Shown piece by piece: positions 15,635 to 23,439 of a DNA stretch of 64,000 nt; within the stretch, counting starts at the first letter, position 1; the number at the start of each line of letters is the position of its first letter. This DNA comes from Hydrogeniiclostridium mannosilyticum (GTDB lineage Bacteria > Bacillota > Clostridia > Oscillospirales > Acutalibacteraceae). Made by a program: the position numbers and the translations under genes. The notes beneath the pieces were generated by a model, which was given only the letters and a program-made list of their open reading frames with translations, had not been told where the DNA came from and did no database searches. The stretch covers positions 1 to 64,000 of the forward strand of contig NZ_QLYR01000007.1 of NCBI RefSeq assembly GCF_003268275.1, in the 5' to 3' direction.

Positions 15635-17017
15635 ATGGACGATTTTAAACCGGCTCCGGGGGAAAAGGAGCCTTGGGAGCAACCGGACCGCGACCTCCAC
15701 GCAAACACAGAGGCCGAAGCGAATGCGCCGCAGGTTCCACCAGTTCCGCAGACCCCGCAGGCCCCGGACCAAGCTAACGGCATCCCACAGCCGGTCTTTC
15801 CCACACAGCCCGCGGCCTGGACCGCGCCCGCAAACGGGCAGGGCGCGGCGCCCAGCCAGGCCTATCCCACAAGCCCGGCGCCAGAAATGCCGTACCCGCA
15901 GCAGGCCCCGCAGGGAGCCCCTTATGCGCCGGGCGCTATGCCGCCCCAGCCGCAGGCCTATTATCCAAACGGCGCGGCGCCGGCCGGGTACCCGGCAGCC
16001 GATCCCGCCGTCTTTCAAAAATCCCACGGCATACATAAGCGGATCCGAGAGGCCGAGGGCTTCTGCATCTTCATTGCCTTCATCAACAGCCTGCTGGGCT
16101 GTGCGATCGCTCTGCTGCCGAGCTTCTTTTCAGACATGGGCTATACCGCCGGGCAAGCGGTTACCTTCATCTTCGTCGGGCTGCTGTTCTTTGCGCTGGC
16201 CTTGGGCGTGCACTTCCGCAGCCGCGTCTGCTGCCTGATCGGGCTTATCTTTATGTGCGCGGATACCGGCCTGACCGTCTTTTCACTGGTGTCGGGCTAC
16301 TCCACGCTCGCGCCCAGTTCCATGGGCGGCTATGCGGTAATTCGGATTTTACTGCTGCTTGCGCTGATTTTTGGAACCATCGCCTGTTTTCAATACCACA
16401 GCCTGAAAAAGCGCTATGCCGCCGTGCCGGACCCCAGCGTCCAGGTTTTATTTGCCCGCCGCAAGCTCTTTGGCTCGGCCGGGGCCGTCGTCAAGGTTGT
16501 GCTTTGCGGTATTATGGCGGTGGCCTCCATTGGCTGCGGGGTCTTCTCCATTGTCAATCAGGTTCTTACCTCCAACGCTGTCAACTGGCCTGTCTACACC
16601 GTTGAAGAGGCCGGCGCTACCATCGCCCTGCCGGAGGGAGCGCAGATTACTACAGACAGCGGCTTTGTTACCGCGGAATATTCCGACAGTGAGCTGTACG
16701 CCGGCTTCCTCTCCATCCCCGGCTATGCCTCCGAGGATATTTACGGCGATATGGGGCTGGAGGCCTACCTGCGTATGCAGCTGAAGACGCAGATTGAGGA
16801 CGAAAGCGCAGCGTATTCCACCGGCGAGATGGCGGACGGCACGCTTTATGTGCAGGCCTATTCCACTGCCATTGATGGCGTGGTCTCCGCATACCGCATT
16901 TTGGGCTATGGAGAAGACCTCCAGTTTCTGCAATACAGCGAGCTGGGCAGCAGTGTCACCGCCTCCTTCCAAAATAAAGCCGGCGTCTTCTTTGACAGCC
17001 TTACCTTTACCGAATAA
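15635..17017 (+). CDS. Pro-rich membrane protein with C-terminal extracytoplasmic domain
   Basis: A 460-residue protein. Residues 1-125 are a low-complexity Pro/Gln/Ala-rich segment, probably cytoplasmic. Membrane spans follow near 148-170, 180-200, 205-225, 235-255 and 285-308. Residues 310-460 form a soluble domain (AGATIALPEGAQITTDSGF onward) likely outside the membrane. I recognise no family with confidence. ATG 15635 has AAAGGAG at about 15620. It follows asnB by 140 bases and ends before a complex hairpin at 17055. Confidence 0.6.
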   Translation: MDDFKPAPGEKEPWEQPDRDLHANTEAEANAPQVPPVPQTPQAPDQANGIPQPVFPTQPAAWTAPANGQGAAPSQAYPTSPAPEMPYPQQAPQGAPYAPGAMPPQPQAYYPNGAAPAGYPAADPAVFQKSHGIHKRIREAEGFCIFIAFINSLLGCAIALLPSFFSDMGYTAGQAVTFIFVGLLFFALALGVHFRSRVCCLIGLIFMCADTGLTVFSLVSGYSTLAPSSMGGYAVIRILLLLALIFGTIACFQYHSLKKRYAAVPDPSVQVLFARRKLFGSAGAVVKVVLCGIMAVASIGCGVFSIVNQVLTSNAVNWPVYTVEEAGATIALPEGAQITTDSGFVTAEYSDSELYAGFLSIPGYASEDIYGDMGLEAYLRMQLKTQIEDESAAYSTGEMADGTLYVQAYSTAIDGVVSAYRILGYGEDLQFLQYSELGSSVTASFQNKAGVFFDSLTFTE

Positions 17018-17054
17018 ACCAAAAGTGAAGCAGCCTGCCTGCGGCCTCCGGGGC

Positions 17055-17103
17055 AAAGGCCTTTACAAGGGCCCCTTTACAAAGGCCCCTTGTAAAGGCC
17101 TTT
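17055..17103. repeat. Hairpin of GTAAAGG/CCTTTAC repeats
   Basis: A perfect 16-bp stem (AAAGGCCTTTACAAGG, 17055-17070, with 17088-17103) encloses a second smaller repeat of the same words. The 13-mer CCTTGTAAAGGCC recurs at 23300-23312. There is no T-run, so it is not a plain terminator. Purpose unknown. Confidence 0.6.
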
Positions 17104-17136
17104 ATAGCCCCCGAGCCCCGGCAAGACAATGCATAA

Positions 17137-17196
17137 AAAGCCCGGCCCTTCCTAAACGGCGGTTGACCGCCATAAACGGGAAGGGCCGGGCTTTTC
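17137..17196 (-). terminator. Terminator of the sigma-like gene pair (bidirectional)
   Basis: AAAAAGCCCGGCCCTTCC pairs with GGAAGGGCCGGGCTTTT, with an inner GGCGGT/ACCGCC stem. On the minus strand it ends in TTTTT. It can also stop the membrane-protein transcript on the plus strand. Confidence 0.8.
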
Positions 17197-17284
17197 TTCA
17201 GTGCGCGGCCATGTTTTCAACAAGCGCCGGAAAATCCGTGGAAAACCGAAGAAGGAGACGCTTCTCCCGGCCCCGCGGCCGGGC

Positions 17285-17593
17285 TCAGGACTCGGAGAGA
17301 TACGGAAAGCTGTACACCAGCACCTGCTGCAGGCGCTCACGGGCCCGCTTAATGTGCCTGCTGACCGTAGCCGCGGTAACCCCCAGCCTGCGGCCCGTTT
17401 CCTCCTGCGTCAGGCCCTGAAAATAGTAGAGCTCCAGGCATTGGCGCTGCCGTTGTGTCAGTTCGCCCTCCATGGCGCGCCGCAGCACCCGCAGTACTGC
17501 CCGATGCCTGGCCTCATCGGATCCGCCGGGAACGCGATCCGGCAGCTGGAGGCGGTCGCCAAGCAGCTCCAGGCTCAGGACGGGCCTTCTCAT
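17285..17593 (-). CDS. Sigma-70 region 4-like HTH protein
   Basis: A 102-residue protein. Residues about 44-95 match sigma factor region 4: LTQRQRQCLELYYFQGLTQEE and VTAATVSRHIKRARERLQQ form the helix-turn-helix. The N-terminus is short and lacks region 2, so it cannot be a full sigma factor; it is more like phage or mobile-element positive control proteins. Its start overlaps the stop of the upstream small gene (ATGA at 17590-17593), showing translational coupling. Target unknown. Confidence 0.75.
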   Translation of the reverse strand: MRRPVLSLELLGDRLQLPDRVPGGSDEARHRAVLRVLRRAMEGELTQRQRQCLELYYFQGLTQEETGRRLGVTAATVSRHIKRARERLQQVLVYSFPYLSES

Positions 17594-17805
17594 AGCTCCA
17601 GTCCCCGGCGTTTCAGATGGCCCGCGGTAATTTTACAATCCACGTACATGTCATTGAGCAGCGCTATCCGCTTTGCCAGCTTATCATTTTCCTTATGCGT
17701 CCACTTCACCGTGCGTGCGGCCTGCCGCAGCACAACAATTCTCTTTTCCAGCGCCCTGGCCGCCTCAAGGTACTCCGTACTCAATTTTACATAATTCCGT
17801 TCCAT
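17590..17805 (-). CDS. Small helical protein coupled to sigma-like HTH gene
   Basis: A 71-residue Lys/Arg-rich, probably all-helical protein starting MERNYVKLSTEYLEAARAL. No recognised domain. The ATG at 17805 follows AGGGAG at about 11 bases; a TTG at 17814 is an alternative. The ATGA overlap with the HTH gene suggests the two products act together, perhaps as a small regulator pair of mobile-element origin. Confidence 0.6.
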   Translation of the reverse strand: MERNYVKLSTEYLEAARALEKRIVVLRQAARTVKWTHKENDKLAKRIALLNDMYVDCKITAGHLKRRGLEL

Positions 17806-17814
17806 TTTCCTCAA

Positions 17815-18030
17815 CTCTCCCTTTTTCCCTGACTTTGAGCTGTTTTCGCAGGCTCTGATTTTATCCTAGAGAAAGCGGAGAATAATTACAACCAAAAATA
17901 TCAATATTATCATTAAATTTATGTGCTAAGAGACAAAAGTGTCCCTTAGCCGAAAAAAAATAATTTTTTTTATAAAAAGTGAAACATTTTTACGAAAAAA
18001 ACACTTCTACTATATAGAGGGGTTTATTGA
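17815..18030. other. AT-rich intergenic region upstream of the structured element
   Basis: Strongly AT-rich DNA between the divergently transcribed sigma-like pair and the element at 18025. Possible rightward promoter: TTTACG near 17989 with a 16-base spacer to TATATA near 18011. No open frame of interest. Confidence 0.4.
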
Positions 18031-18054
18031 TTTGCTAAAAAATGAAGCTGGCAT

Positions 18055-18170
18055 GTCATAGTCATGATTAAAGCGTGCGCTCAACGCACGGAGTTACCCC
18101 CTCCATGCTCAATGCAAACAGGTATGAGCCCTTTAAGGGATGGGGCGCGTGCCTGTTTGCTTTTCTATGC
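18055..18170 (+). ncRNA. Candidate structured RNA upstream of the CLC gene
   Basis: A compact set of stems: CGTGCG/CGCACG (about 18073-18091), GCTC/GAGC, a CCCTTTAAGGG palindrome (about 18130-18140), CCAT/ATGG closing pairs, and an outer GCAAACAGG (18114-18122) with CCTGTTTGC (18152-18160) followed by TTTTC, which looks like a terminator. It does not match the fluoride, guanidine, SAM, TPP or purine riboswitch patterns I know. The CLC gene has a separate TATAAT downstream (18225-18230), so this may be a free small RNA or an attenuated leader. Confidence 0.45.
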
Positions 18171-18201
18171 TTTTGTTTTCAGAAAACTTTCCTGGTACTC
18201 T

Positions 18202-18230
18202 TGCGCCCGGGCCGCAAAGCTTTTATAATA
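18202..18230 (+). promoter_or_regulatory. Probable CLC gene promoter
   Basis: TATAAT at 18225-18230, with a poor -35 (TTGCGC) 17 bases upstream at 18202-18207. Transcription from here would start about 30 bases before the chosen GTG start. The perfect -10 is the main support. Confidence 0.45.
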
Positions 18231-18268
18231 AAAATGATGCTTTGAAAACGGGCGATAGGGGTGCTCCT

Positions 18269-19591
18269 GTGATAAAAAAGGAATTTTTACTGAAATTAAC
18301 CCGGCGCATGAAGGACCAAACCGGAAGCGCCGGGAAATATTTGCTTATTTTCCTAAAATGGGCCGTGCTGGCTTGTGTGGTGGGAACCGCGGCGGGGTTG
18401 GTTGGCGCCGCCTTTTATTTTGCCCTGGGTTTTGTCACCCAGGTGCGTACGGATTTCCCCGTTTTAGTGCTTTTTCTGCCGCTGGCCGGCCTGCTGATCG
18501 TCTTTCTTTACCGCGCGGCGGGTATTGAAAAAAGTCGGGGCACCAACCTGGTGCTGCTGGCCGTGCGCTCCGAAGAAAAGGTGCCGTTCCGCATGGCGCC
18601 GCTGATTTTTACCGGCACGCTGCTCACGCATTTATTCGGGGGCAGCGCGGGCAGGGAGGGGGCAGCGCTCCAACTGGGCGGCAGCATCGCAGCCCAGCTG
18701 GGCCGCTGGTTCCGTCTGGACGCGAAGGACATGCACATTATCACCATGTGCGGCATGAGCGCCTGCTTTGCGGCGCTCTTCGGCACACCGATTGCGGCGG
18801 CGGTCTTTTCCATGGAGGTTGTCAGCGTCGGCGTCATGTATTATGCCGCGCTGGTGCCCTGCGCCATTGCCTCTGTGCTGGCGGCGCAGCTCGCCGGCTG
18901 GCTCGGCGCGGCGCGTACTCAATTCACCATTAGTGAAATTCCCGCCGTCGGGGTCATTCCCATCCTGCAGGTTTTACTGCTGGCGGCACTGTGCGCGGCG
19001 GTGAGCATCCTGTTCTGCGCCGCGCTGAAGGGCGCCTCCCAGGCATACCGCCGCCTGCTGCCCAACCAGTATGCGCGCGCGGCAGCCGGCGGCGGCATTG
19101 TTGTGCTGCTGGCCTTCCTGCTGCAAACGGGGGATTACCTTGGGGCAGGCGTGCCGGTGATCCAGCAGGCCATGGCGGGCCAGGCCGAGCCGGAGGCCTT
19201 CGCGCTCAAAATTGTCTTTACCGCCGTAACCATCGGCGCCGGCTTCAAGGGCGGTGAAATCGTCCCTTCATTTTTCGTGGGCGCTACCTTCGGCTGCTTT
19301 TTCGGGGGCCTCATCGGCCTGAGCCCCTCCTTCTCCGCCGCGCTGGGCCTGGTGGCACTGTTCTGCGGCGTAACAAACTGCCCGCTCAGCTCGCTGCTGA
19401 TGAGCTTTGAACTCTTCGCCAGCAGCTCTGCGGACGCCGCAGCGGCCGGTGCGGCGGCTGGCAGCGGTGTTTTCTTCCTGTTGGCAGTTGCCGTCAGCTA
19501 TATGCTTTCCGGCTATTTCGGGCTCTACAGCAAGCAAAAAATCATATACTCAAAGTATAGTCCCCGGTTCATCAATACCGAAAGTATATAA
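18269..19591 (+). CDS. CLC family anion channel/antiporter, possibly fluoride type
   Basis: A 440-residue CLC protein with about ten membrane helices. The conserved filter motif GSAGREGAALQLGGS (about residue 121) carries the gating Glu of CLC transporters, and GAGFKGGEIVPSFFVGA is the second filter segment. The first filter loop, GSGIP in chloride carriers, is replaced by SRGTN, as in the fluoride/proton CLC-F branch, so fluoride export is likely but not certain. GTG 18269 (MIKKEFLLKL) is chosen because GGGG lies 7 bases upstream and the -10 lies before it; the frame stays open further upstream. No recognisable crcB riboswitch precedes it. Confidence 0.85.
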   Translation: MIKKEFLLKLTRRMKDQTGSAGKYLLIFLKWAVLACVVGTAAGLVGAAFYFALGFVTQVRTDFPVLVLFLPLAGLLIVFLYRAAGIEKSRGTNLVLLAVRSEEKVPFRMAPLIFTGTLLTHLFGGSAGREGAALQLGGSIAAQLGRWFRLDAKDMHIITMCGMSACFAALFGTPIAAAVFSMEVVSVGVMYYAALVPCAIASVLAAQLAGWLGAARTQFTISEIPAVGVIPILQVLLLAALCAAVSILFCAALKGASQAYRRLLPNQYARAAAGGGIVVLLAFLLQTGDYLGAGVPVIQQAMAGQAEPEAFALKIVFTAVTIGAGFKGGEIVPSFFVGATFGCFFGGLIGLSPSFSAALGLVALFCGVTNCPLSSLLMSFELFASSSADAAAAGAAAGSGVFFLLAVAVSYMLSGYFGLYSKQKIIYSKYSPRFINTESI

Positions 19592-19705
19592 CCCTTGTCA
19601 AGCGGAGAGGTTGGTAATCCCTTTTTTGCGGGAAAGCGACTTTATTTATTATTTAGACATAGTGAATAAAACTGCCATTTTTTGAAAATAATTTGTGTAA
19701 AAATA
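19592..19705. other. Intergenic, AT-rich
   Basis: No gene or terminator is obvious directly after the CLC gene. The region leads into the promoter at 19706. Confidence 0.4.
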
Positions 19706-19734
19706 TTGCATTAAAAATAATTCTATGCTATTCT
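19706..19734 (+). promoter_or_regulatory. Promoter for candidate small RNA
   Basis: TTGCAT (19706-19711), a 17-base spacer and TATTCT (19729-19734). No open frame follows before a strong terminator 140 bases later. Confidence 0.55.
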
Positions 19735-19740
19735 TAATTC

Positions 19741-19908
19741 AAAGTAAGGAGCTTCGGGTTTATTTAGACGTTTAGCCCGTAGCTTTCCTTAAAAAGATGA
19801 TTTATGACATGCGTAACTACATGTACTAAATCTAGTATTTATGCTATTAATGGCCACTTCTGAAAAGATGCAAAAAAGCCGAGGACGTTTCCGTCCCCGG
19901 CTTTTTTG
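19741..19908 (+). ncRNA. Candidate small RNA gene, family unknown
   Basis: Promoter at 19706-19734, predicted start near 19741, and an intrinsic terminator (19872-19908: AAAAAAGCCG...CGGCTTTTTT) define a transcript of about 165 bases without a coding frame. The 5' part forms a hairpin (AAGGAGCT...CGGG with CCCG...AGCTTTCCTT, about 19747-19790). The palindrome ACTAAATCTAGT sits at 19825-19836. It does not look like SRP RNA, RNase P RNA or tmRNA. The terminator also serves nrdG from the other strand. Confidence 0.5.
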
Positions 19909-19945
19909 ATTGTCAGGCTTATTTCACAGCGTATCAGCCACGCTG

Positions 19946-20470
19946 TCAAAACGCCTGTTCCCATAAAATGGGGGAGGCCTGCGCCTCCGGGGGCAGGGCA
20001 AGCGACCGCGGCACGTCAATCAGGCGCTGGTTTGCGCTGCCGCGAAACAGCAGCGTCAGGTCGCGCTGTTCCTCAAGATACGGGCCGTCCACCAGCAGGT
20101 CGGTCTGGCCCAGCAGCTCACGCACCGCGGGGTCCCCGGCAGCCAGCAGCTGTTCCCAGGTGTAGCCGGTAAAAACGGTTACATCCAGCCCGCGGGCATG
20201 CACCCGCCGCGCCAGCTCCGCCAAGGGCGCCGGCTGGCAAAACGGCTCCCCGCCGCTGAAGGTGACACCCTTCAGTAAGGGGTCTTCGCAGACGGCGGCA
20301 AACAGCTCGCCGATGTCCACCGGACGGCCGCCGTCAAACGGATGCGTCTGGGGGTTCTGGCAGCCCGGACAGTGATGCGGACAGCCCTGTGTAAATATTG
20401 CGTAGCGAAAGCCGGGGCCGTCTACAATCGACTCCTCTTCCACACCGGCAATCCGTAGGAGGGTGTTCAT
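19946..20470 (-). CDS. nrdG: Anaerobic ribonucleotide reductase activating protein NrdG
   Basis: A 174-residue radical SAM enzyme that makes the glycyl radical on NrdD. The cluster motif CPHHCPGC (Cx3Cx2C) is at about residues 30-37, and TFSGGEPFCQ is the SAM-binding GGE motif. The ATG at 20470 has AGGGCGGG on the minus strand; a TTG at 20491 overlapping the previous stop is possible. It is the last gene of the nrdD operon, 17 bases after the small glycyl-radical peptide gene. Confidence 0.93.
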   Translation of the reverse strand: MNTLLRIAGVEEESIVDGPGFRYAIFTQGCPHHCPGCQNPQTHPFDGGRPVDIGELFAAVCEDPLLKGVTFSGGEPFCQPAPLAELARRVHARGLDVTVFTGYTWEQLLAAGDPAVRELLGQTDLLVDGPYLEEQRDLTLLFRGSANQRLIDVPRSLALPPEAQASPILWEQAF

Positions 20471-20487
20471 CGCGCAAGCCCGCCCTG

Positions 20488-20658
20488 TCAATTCAGCCCA
20501 TGCTTGACGCGGTCATGCTCCTCGGCGCGCTTAGCATCGTTGAAACGGTCCATGGTTCCCACCAGGTAGCCCGTAATACGGCGGATGCGCTCAAAGCCCA
20601 CACCCTCGCCCACGCTTGCGGTTTGCTGTTTTTTTACCTCTGTCACTTTTCTTGTCAT
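20488..20658 (-). CDS. Small NrdD C-terminal (glycyl radical) peptide
   Basis: A 56-residue protein whose second half, GFERIRRITGYLVGTMDRF then NDAKRAEEHDRVKHG, matches the C-terminus of class III ribonucleotide reductases. There the Gly of RxxGY carries the radical. The large nrdD product upstream ends before this segment. So the reductase appears split, with the radical-bearing tail supplied as a separate chain. The gene has its own AAGGAG about 8 bases before ATG 20658, and lies 122 bases after the nrdD stop, so it is not a simple frameshift remnant. Confidence 0.75.
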   Translation of the reverse strand: MTRKVTEVKKQQTASVGEGVGFERIRRITGYLVGTMDRFNDAKRAEEHDRVKHGLN

Positions 20659-20780
20659 GTGAAACACTCCTTTTCGCTGTCTCAAGATTGGTTTAAGCAT
20701 TTATTTTCTGTTCCGGGCCGTTTGATGGGCGGCAATGACGATTTTATCACGGCGACCCAGCGGCGGAATCGTTGCATCGA

Positions 20781-23072
20781 TTATTCCAAGCCGTAAAAGC
20801 GCGGCATGTTGGGATATTTCTTGCGGAGCTCGGCAAGCCGCTCCAGGCTGACGCCCTCACCCTCGCGGCGGCCGCAGCGGGGGCAGACCTCATCGATGAC
20901 GCCGGTAAAACCGCAGACCGGGTCGCGGTCCACCGGATGGTTAACGCTGCCATAGCCGATGCCGGCCTCCTTCATGCAGCGGATAATACTTTCAAACGCG
21001 TCGAGGTTTTTACACGCGTCGCCGTCCAGCTCCACATAGCTGATGTGGCCCGCATTGGTAAGCGCATGGTACGGGGCCTCCAGGCGGATTTTGCGGAACG
21101 CCTTGATAGGGTAGTAGACCGGGACATGGAAGGAGTTCGTGTAGTAATCGCGGTCCGTCACGCCGGGGATCTCTCCGTATTTTTTCTTATCCATGCGTAC
21201 AAAGCGGCCGGACAGGCCCTCCGCCGGCGTGGCCAGCAGGGTGAAGTTCAAGCCGGTTTTTTTGCTCTCGCCGTCCATGCGCTTACGCATGTAGGAGACG
21301 ATCTCCAGCCCCAGCTTCTGGCTTTCGGGGCTTTCGCCGTGGTGCTTTCCCGTCAGGGCCTTCAGCGTCTCCGCCAGGCCGATAAAGCCCATGCTCAGGG
21401 TGCCGTGCTTGAGCACCTCTGCCACGCTGTCGTTGGGGCCGAGCTTTTCGGCGTCGATCCACACCCCCTGTCCCATCAGGAACGGGTAATTGTAGACCTT
21501 TTTGCCGCATTGGATTTTGAAGCGGTGCAGCAGCTGGCGGACAATGAGGTCGATCCGGCGGTCCAGCAGGCGGTAGAAGGCCTCCAAATCGCCCTGGGCC
21601 TCTATCGCTATGCGGGGCAGGTTGACACTGGTAAAGCTGAGGTTGCCGCGCCCGCAGGTGACCTCACGGTCCGGGTCATACACATTGCCCATTACGCGGG
21701 TGCGGCAGCCCATGTAGGCAATTTCGGTATTATAGTCGCCCGGCTTATAATATTGCAGGTTAAAGGGCGCGTCAATGAAGCTGAAATTGGGGAAGAGGCG
21801 CTTTGCCGAGGTCTTAATCGCCAGCTTAAAGAGATCGTAATTCGGGTCGCCGGGGTTATAGTTCACACCCTCCTTGACCTTAAAGATCTGTACGGGGAAG
21901 ATGGGCGTTTCACCGTTGCCAAGGCCATGATCGGTGGCCTCCAGCAGGTTGCGCATCACCATGCGCGCCTCGGGGCTGGTGTCCGTCCCGTAGTTGATGG
22001 AGGAAAAGGGGACCTGCGCGCCCGCACGGGAGTTCATGGTGTTCAGGTTGTGCACCAGCGCCTCCATCGCCTGGTAGCAGGCGTCGTTGGTGTTGCTCCA
22101 GGCCACCCGCGCGGCATATTCGTGCGCCGCCAGCGCCTGCTCGCCGCTGATTTCCTGGTACATCAGGCTGCGCTGATGCGCCGGCAGGTAGCCTGCCAGG
22201 GCCTTGCCGTAAGCCGCCGCATTGCCCATGGACGCGGGTTCAGCCACCTCATCGCACACCGTACGGCTGAGCGCTCCGGCGTCCTCATGACTCATCTCAA
22301 ATTTGACCTCAAAATATTGGGCCAGGGCCTTGAAATAGGCCTTTCGGTAGGTCTTTGCCACACCTGGGGCCATGGCATAATCGAAATTGGGCACGCTCTG
22401 CCCGCCGTGCATCTCGTTCTGATTGGCCTGAATGGCGATGCACGCCAGCGCGGCATAGCTGCGAATATCGTTAGGCTCACGCAGGCAGCCGTGCCCGGTG
22501 GCAAAGCCGTCCTGGAACAGCTTTAGCAGGTCGATCTGGCAGCAGGTCTCGGTCAGCATGTAAAAATCCTGGTCGTGGATATGAATATCGCCATTGATAT
22601 GCGCGGCGGCAACATCCTTCGGCAGCACATAATTGTTGGTAAAATATTTGCTGCCCTCAGAGCCGTATTTGAGCATGGTGCCCATGGCGGTGTCGGCATC
22701 AATGTTGGCGTTTTCACGCTTAAGATCGGCATCCTTGGCATCCGTGTAGGTCAGTTCCTGGTAAATCCGCATCAGGTCCCCCTCCGCCTGGCGGATCTTG
22801 GCGTGATCGTCCCGGTAAAGAATATAGGCCTTGGCGGTCCGCCCGTAGCCGGCGGCAATCAGCTCCTGCTCCACAACATCCTGAATCGCCTCCACATCGG
22901 GCACGCGGTTCCCCTTAAAGGCCAGCGCCACACGGCCGGTCAGCTGCGTCAGGGCGGCATCGTCCATCGGCTCCTCTTTCACGGCGTCGTTTGCCTTTTT
23001 CACCGCATTTTTGATTTTTGAAGCATCAAACGCCACGACAACACCATTTCTCTTGCGGATCTTTGTAGCCAT
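20781..23072 (-). CDS. nrdD: Anaerobic ribonucleoside-triphosphate reductase NrdD, large chain
   Basis: A 763-residue class III ribonucleotide reductase, making dNTPs from NTPs without oxygen. An N-terminal ATP-cone (KIRKRNGVVVAFDASKIKNA) senses dATP/ATP. The barrel domain contains TETCCQIDL and FSSINYGTDTSPEARM. Near the end, DPVCGFTGVIDEVCPRCGRR is the zinc site. The chain stops at KKYPNMPRFYGLE without the usual RxxGY radical motif; that motif is in the next gene. The ATG at 23072 lies under a promoter with two NrdR-like boxes. Confidence 0.93.
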   Translation of the reverse strand: MATKIRKRNGVVVAFDASKIKNAVKKANDAVKEEPMDDAALTQLTGRVALAFKGNRVPDVEAIQDVVEQELIAAGYGRTAKAYILYRDDHAKIRQAEGDLMRIYQELTYTDAKDADLKRENANIDADTAMGTMLKYGSEGSKYFTNNYVLPKDVAAAHINGDIHIHDQDFYMLTETCCQIDLLKLFQDGFATGHGCLREPNDIRSYAALACIAIQANQNEMHGGQSVPNFDYAMAPGVAKTYRKAYFKALAQYFEVKFEMSHEDAGALSRTVCDEVAEPASMGNAAAYGKALAGYLPAHQRSLMYQEISGEQALAAHEYAARVAWSNTNDACYQAMEALVHNLNTMNSRAGAQVPFSSINYGTDTSPEARMVMRNLLEATDHGLGNGETPIFPVQIFKVKEGVNYNPGDPNYDLFKLAIKTSAKRLFPNFSFIDAPFNLQYYKPGDYNTEIAYMGCRTRVMGNVYDPDREVTCGRGNLSFTSVNLPRIAIEAQGDLEAFYRLLDRRIDLIVRQLLHRFKIQCGKKVYNYPFLMGQGVWIDAEKLGPNDSVAEVLKHGTLSMGFIGLAETLKALTGKHHGESPESQKLGLEIVSYMRKRMDGESKKTGLNFTLLATPAEGLSGRFVRMDKKKYGEIPGVTDRDYYTNSFHVPVYYPIKAFRKIRLEAPYHALTNAGHISYVELDGDACKNLDAFESIIRCMKEAGIGYGSVNHPVDRDPVCGFTGVIDEVCPRCGRREGEGVSLERLAELRKKYPNMPRFYGLE

Positions 23073-23160
23073 TGATTCCTTACTCCTCTCATCTTATCGG
23101 CTGATCTATCGCAATGCCCCCTGCGCTCCAGCTGCGGGCAATTTTACATCGCTGTCCATT

Positions 23161-23210
23161 AGCATACTACATCTAGTGATTGATGTCAACGAAAAACTTA
23201 TATCTTGAAT
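23161..23210 (-). promoter_or_regulatory. nrdD promoter with tandem NrdR-like boxes
   Basis: Minus-strand promoter TTGACA (23184-23189), 17-base spacer, TATGCT (23161-23166). Two NrdR-type 16-bp boxes flank it: 23164-23179 (core CTACATCTAG, overlapping the -10/spacer) and 23195-23210 (core TTATATCTTG, upstream of the -35). Their starts are exactly 31 bases apart, the three-turn spacing usual for NrdR operators. ATP/dATP-responsive repression by NrdR is therefore expected; nrdR itself is not in the window. Confidence 0.75.
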
Positions 23211-23365
23211 AAATATCACTTCTTTCCAAAAACGTCCGGTGCAAAAAAGAGAACCCCGCGGGCCAAACTGATGTTCTGCAAGATCCCTTTGTAAAGGACC
23301 CTTGTAAAGGCCCCTATACTGTCTGTTGAGTTTTTTTCGGGGCTTGGGCCGCTCTTGAAAGGGAC

Positions 23366-23439
23366 TGTGGAAAAAATCTTAAACAAATCAACAGGCACCT
23401 TTTCTGAGGTTATCAACATTTTCAACCGAGTTTTCCACA
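23366..23439. promoter_or_regulatory. Cluster of DnaA-box-like sequences
   Basis: TGTGGAAAA (23366-23374, reverse orientation), TTATCAACA (23410-23418) and TTTTCCACA (23431-23439). Each differs from TTATCCACA at one position. The cluster is in the noncoding region upstream of nrdD, more than 40 kb from the expected origin. Could be a DnaA-titration or regulatory site; the match is only by eye. Confidence 0.4.

Noticed and set aside
18230-18290. Fluoride (crcB) riboswitch before the CLC gene, suggested by GGGCGATAGGGG
   Set aside because: The match to the consensus stops after GGCGAT; the pairing stem and the later TGATG element are missing.
20772-22526. Long plus-strand open frame (584 codons) opposite nrdD
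   Set aside because: Shadow of the GC-rich nrdD gene; no ribosome binding site, no recognisable domain, and nrdD is certain on the other strand.
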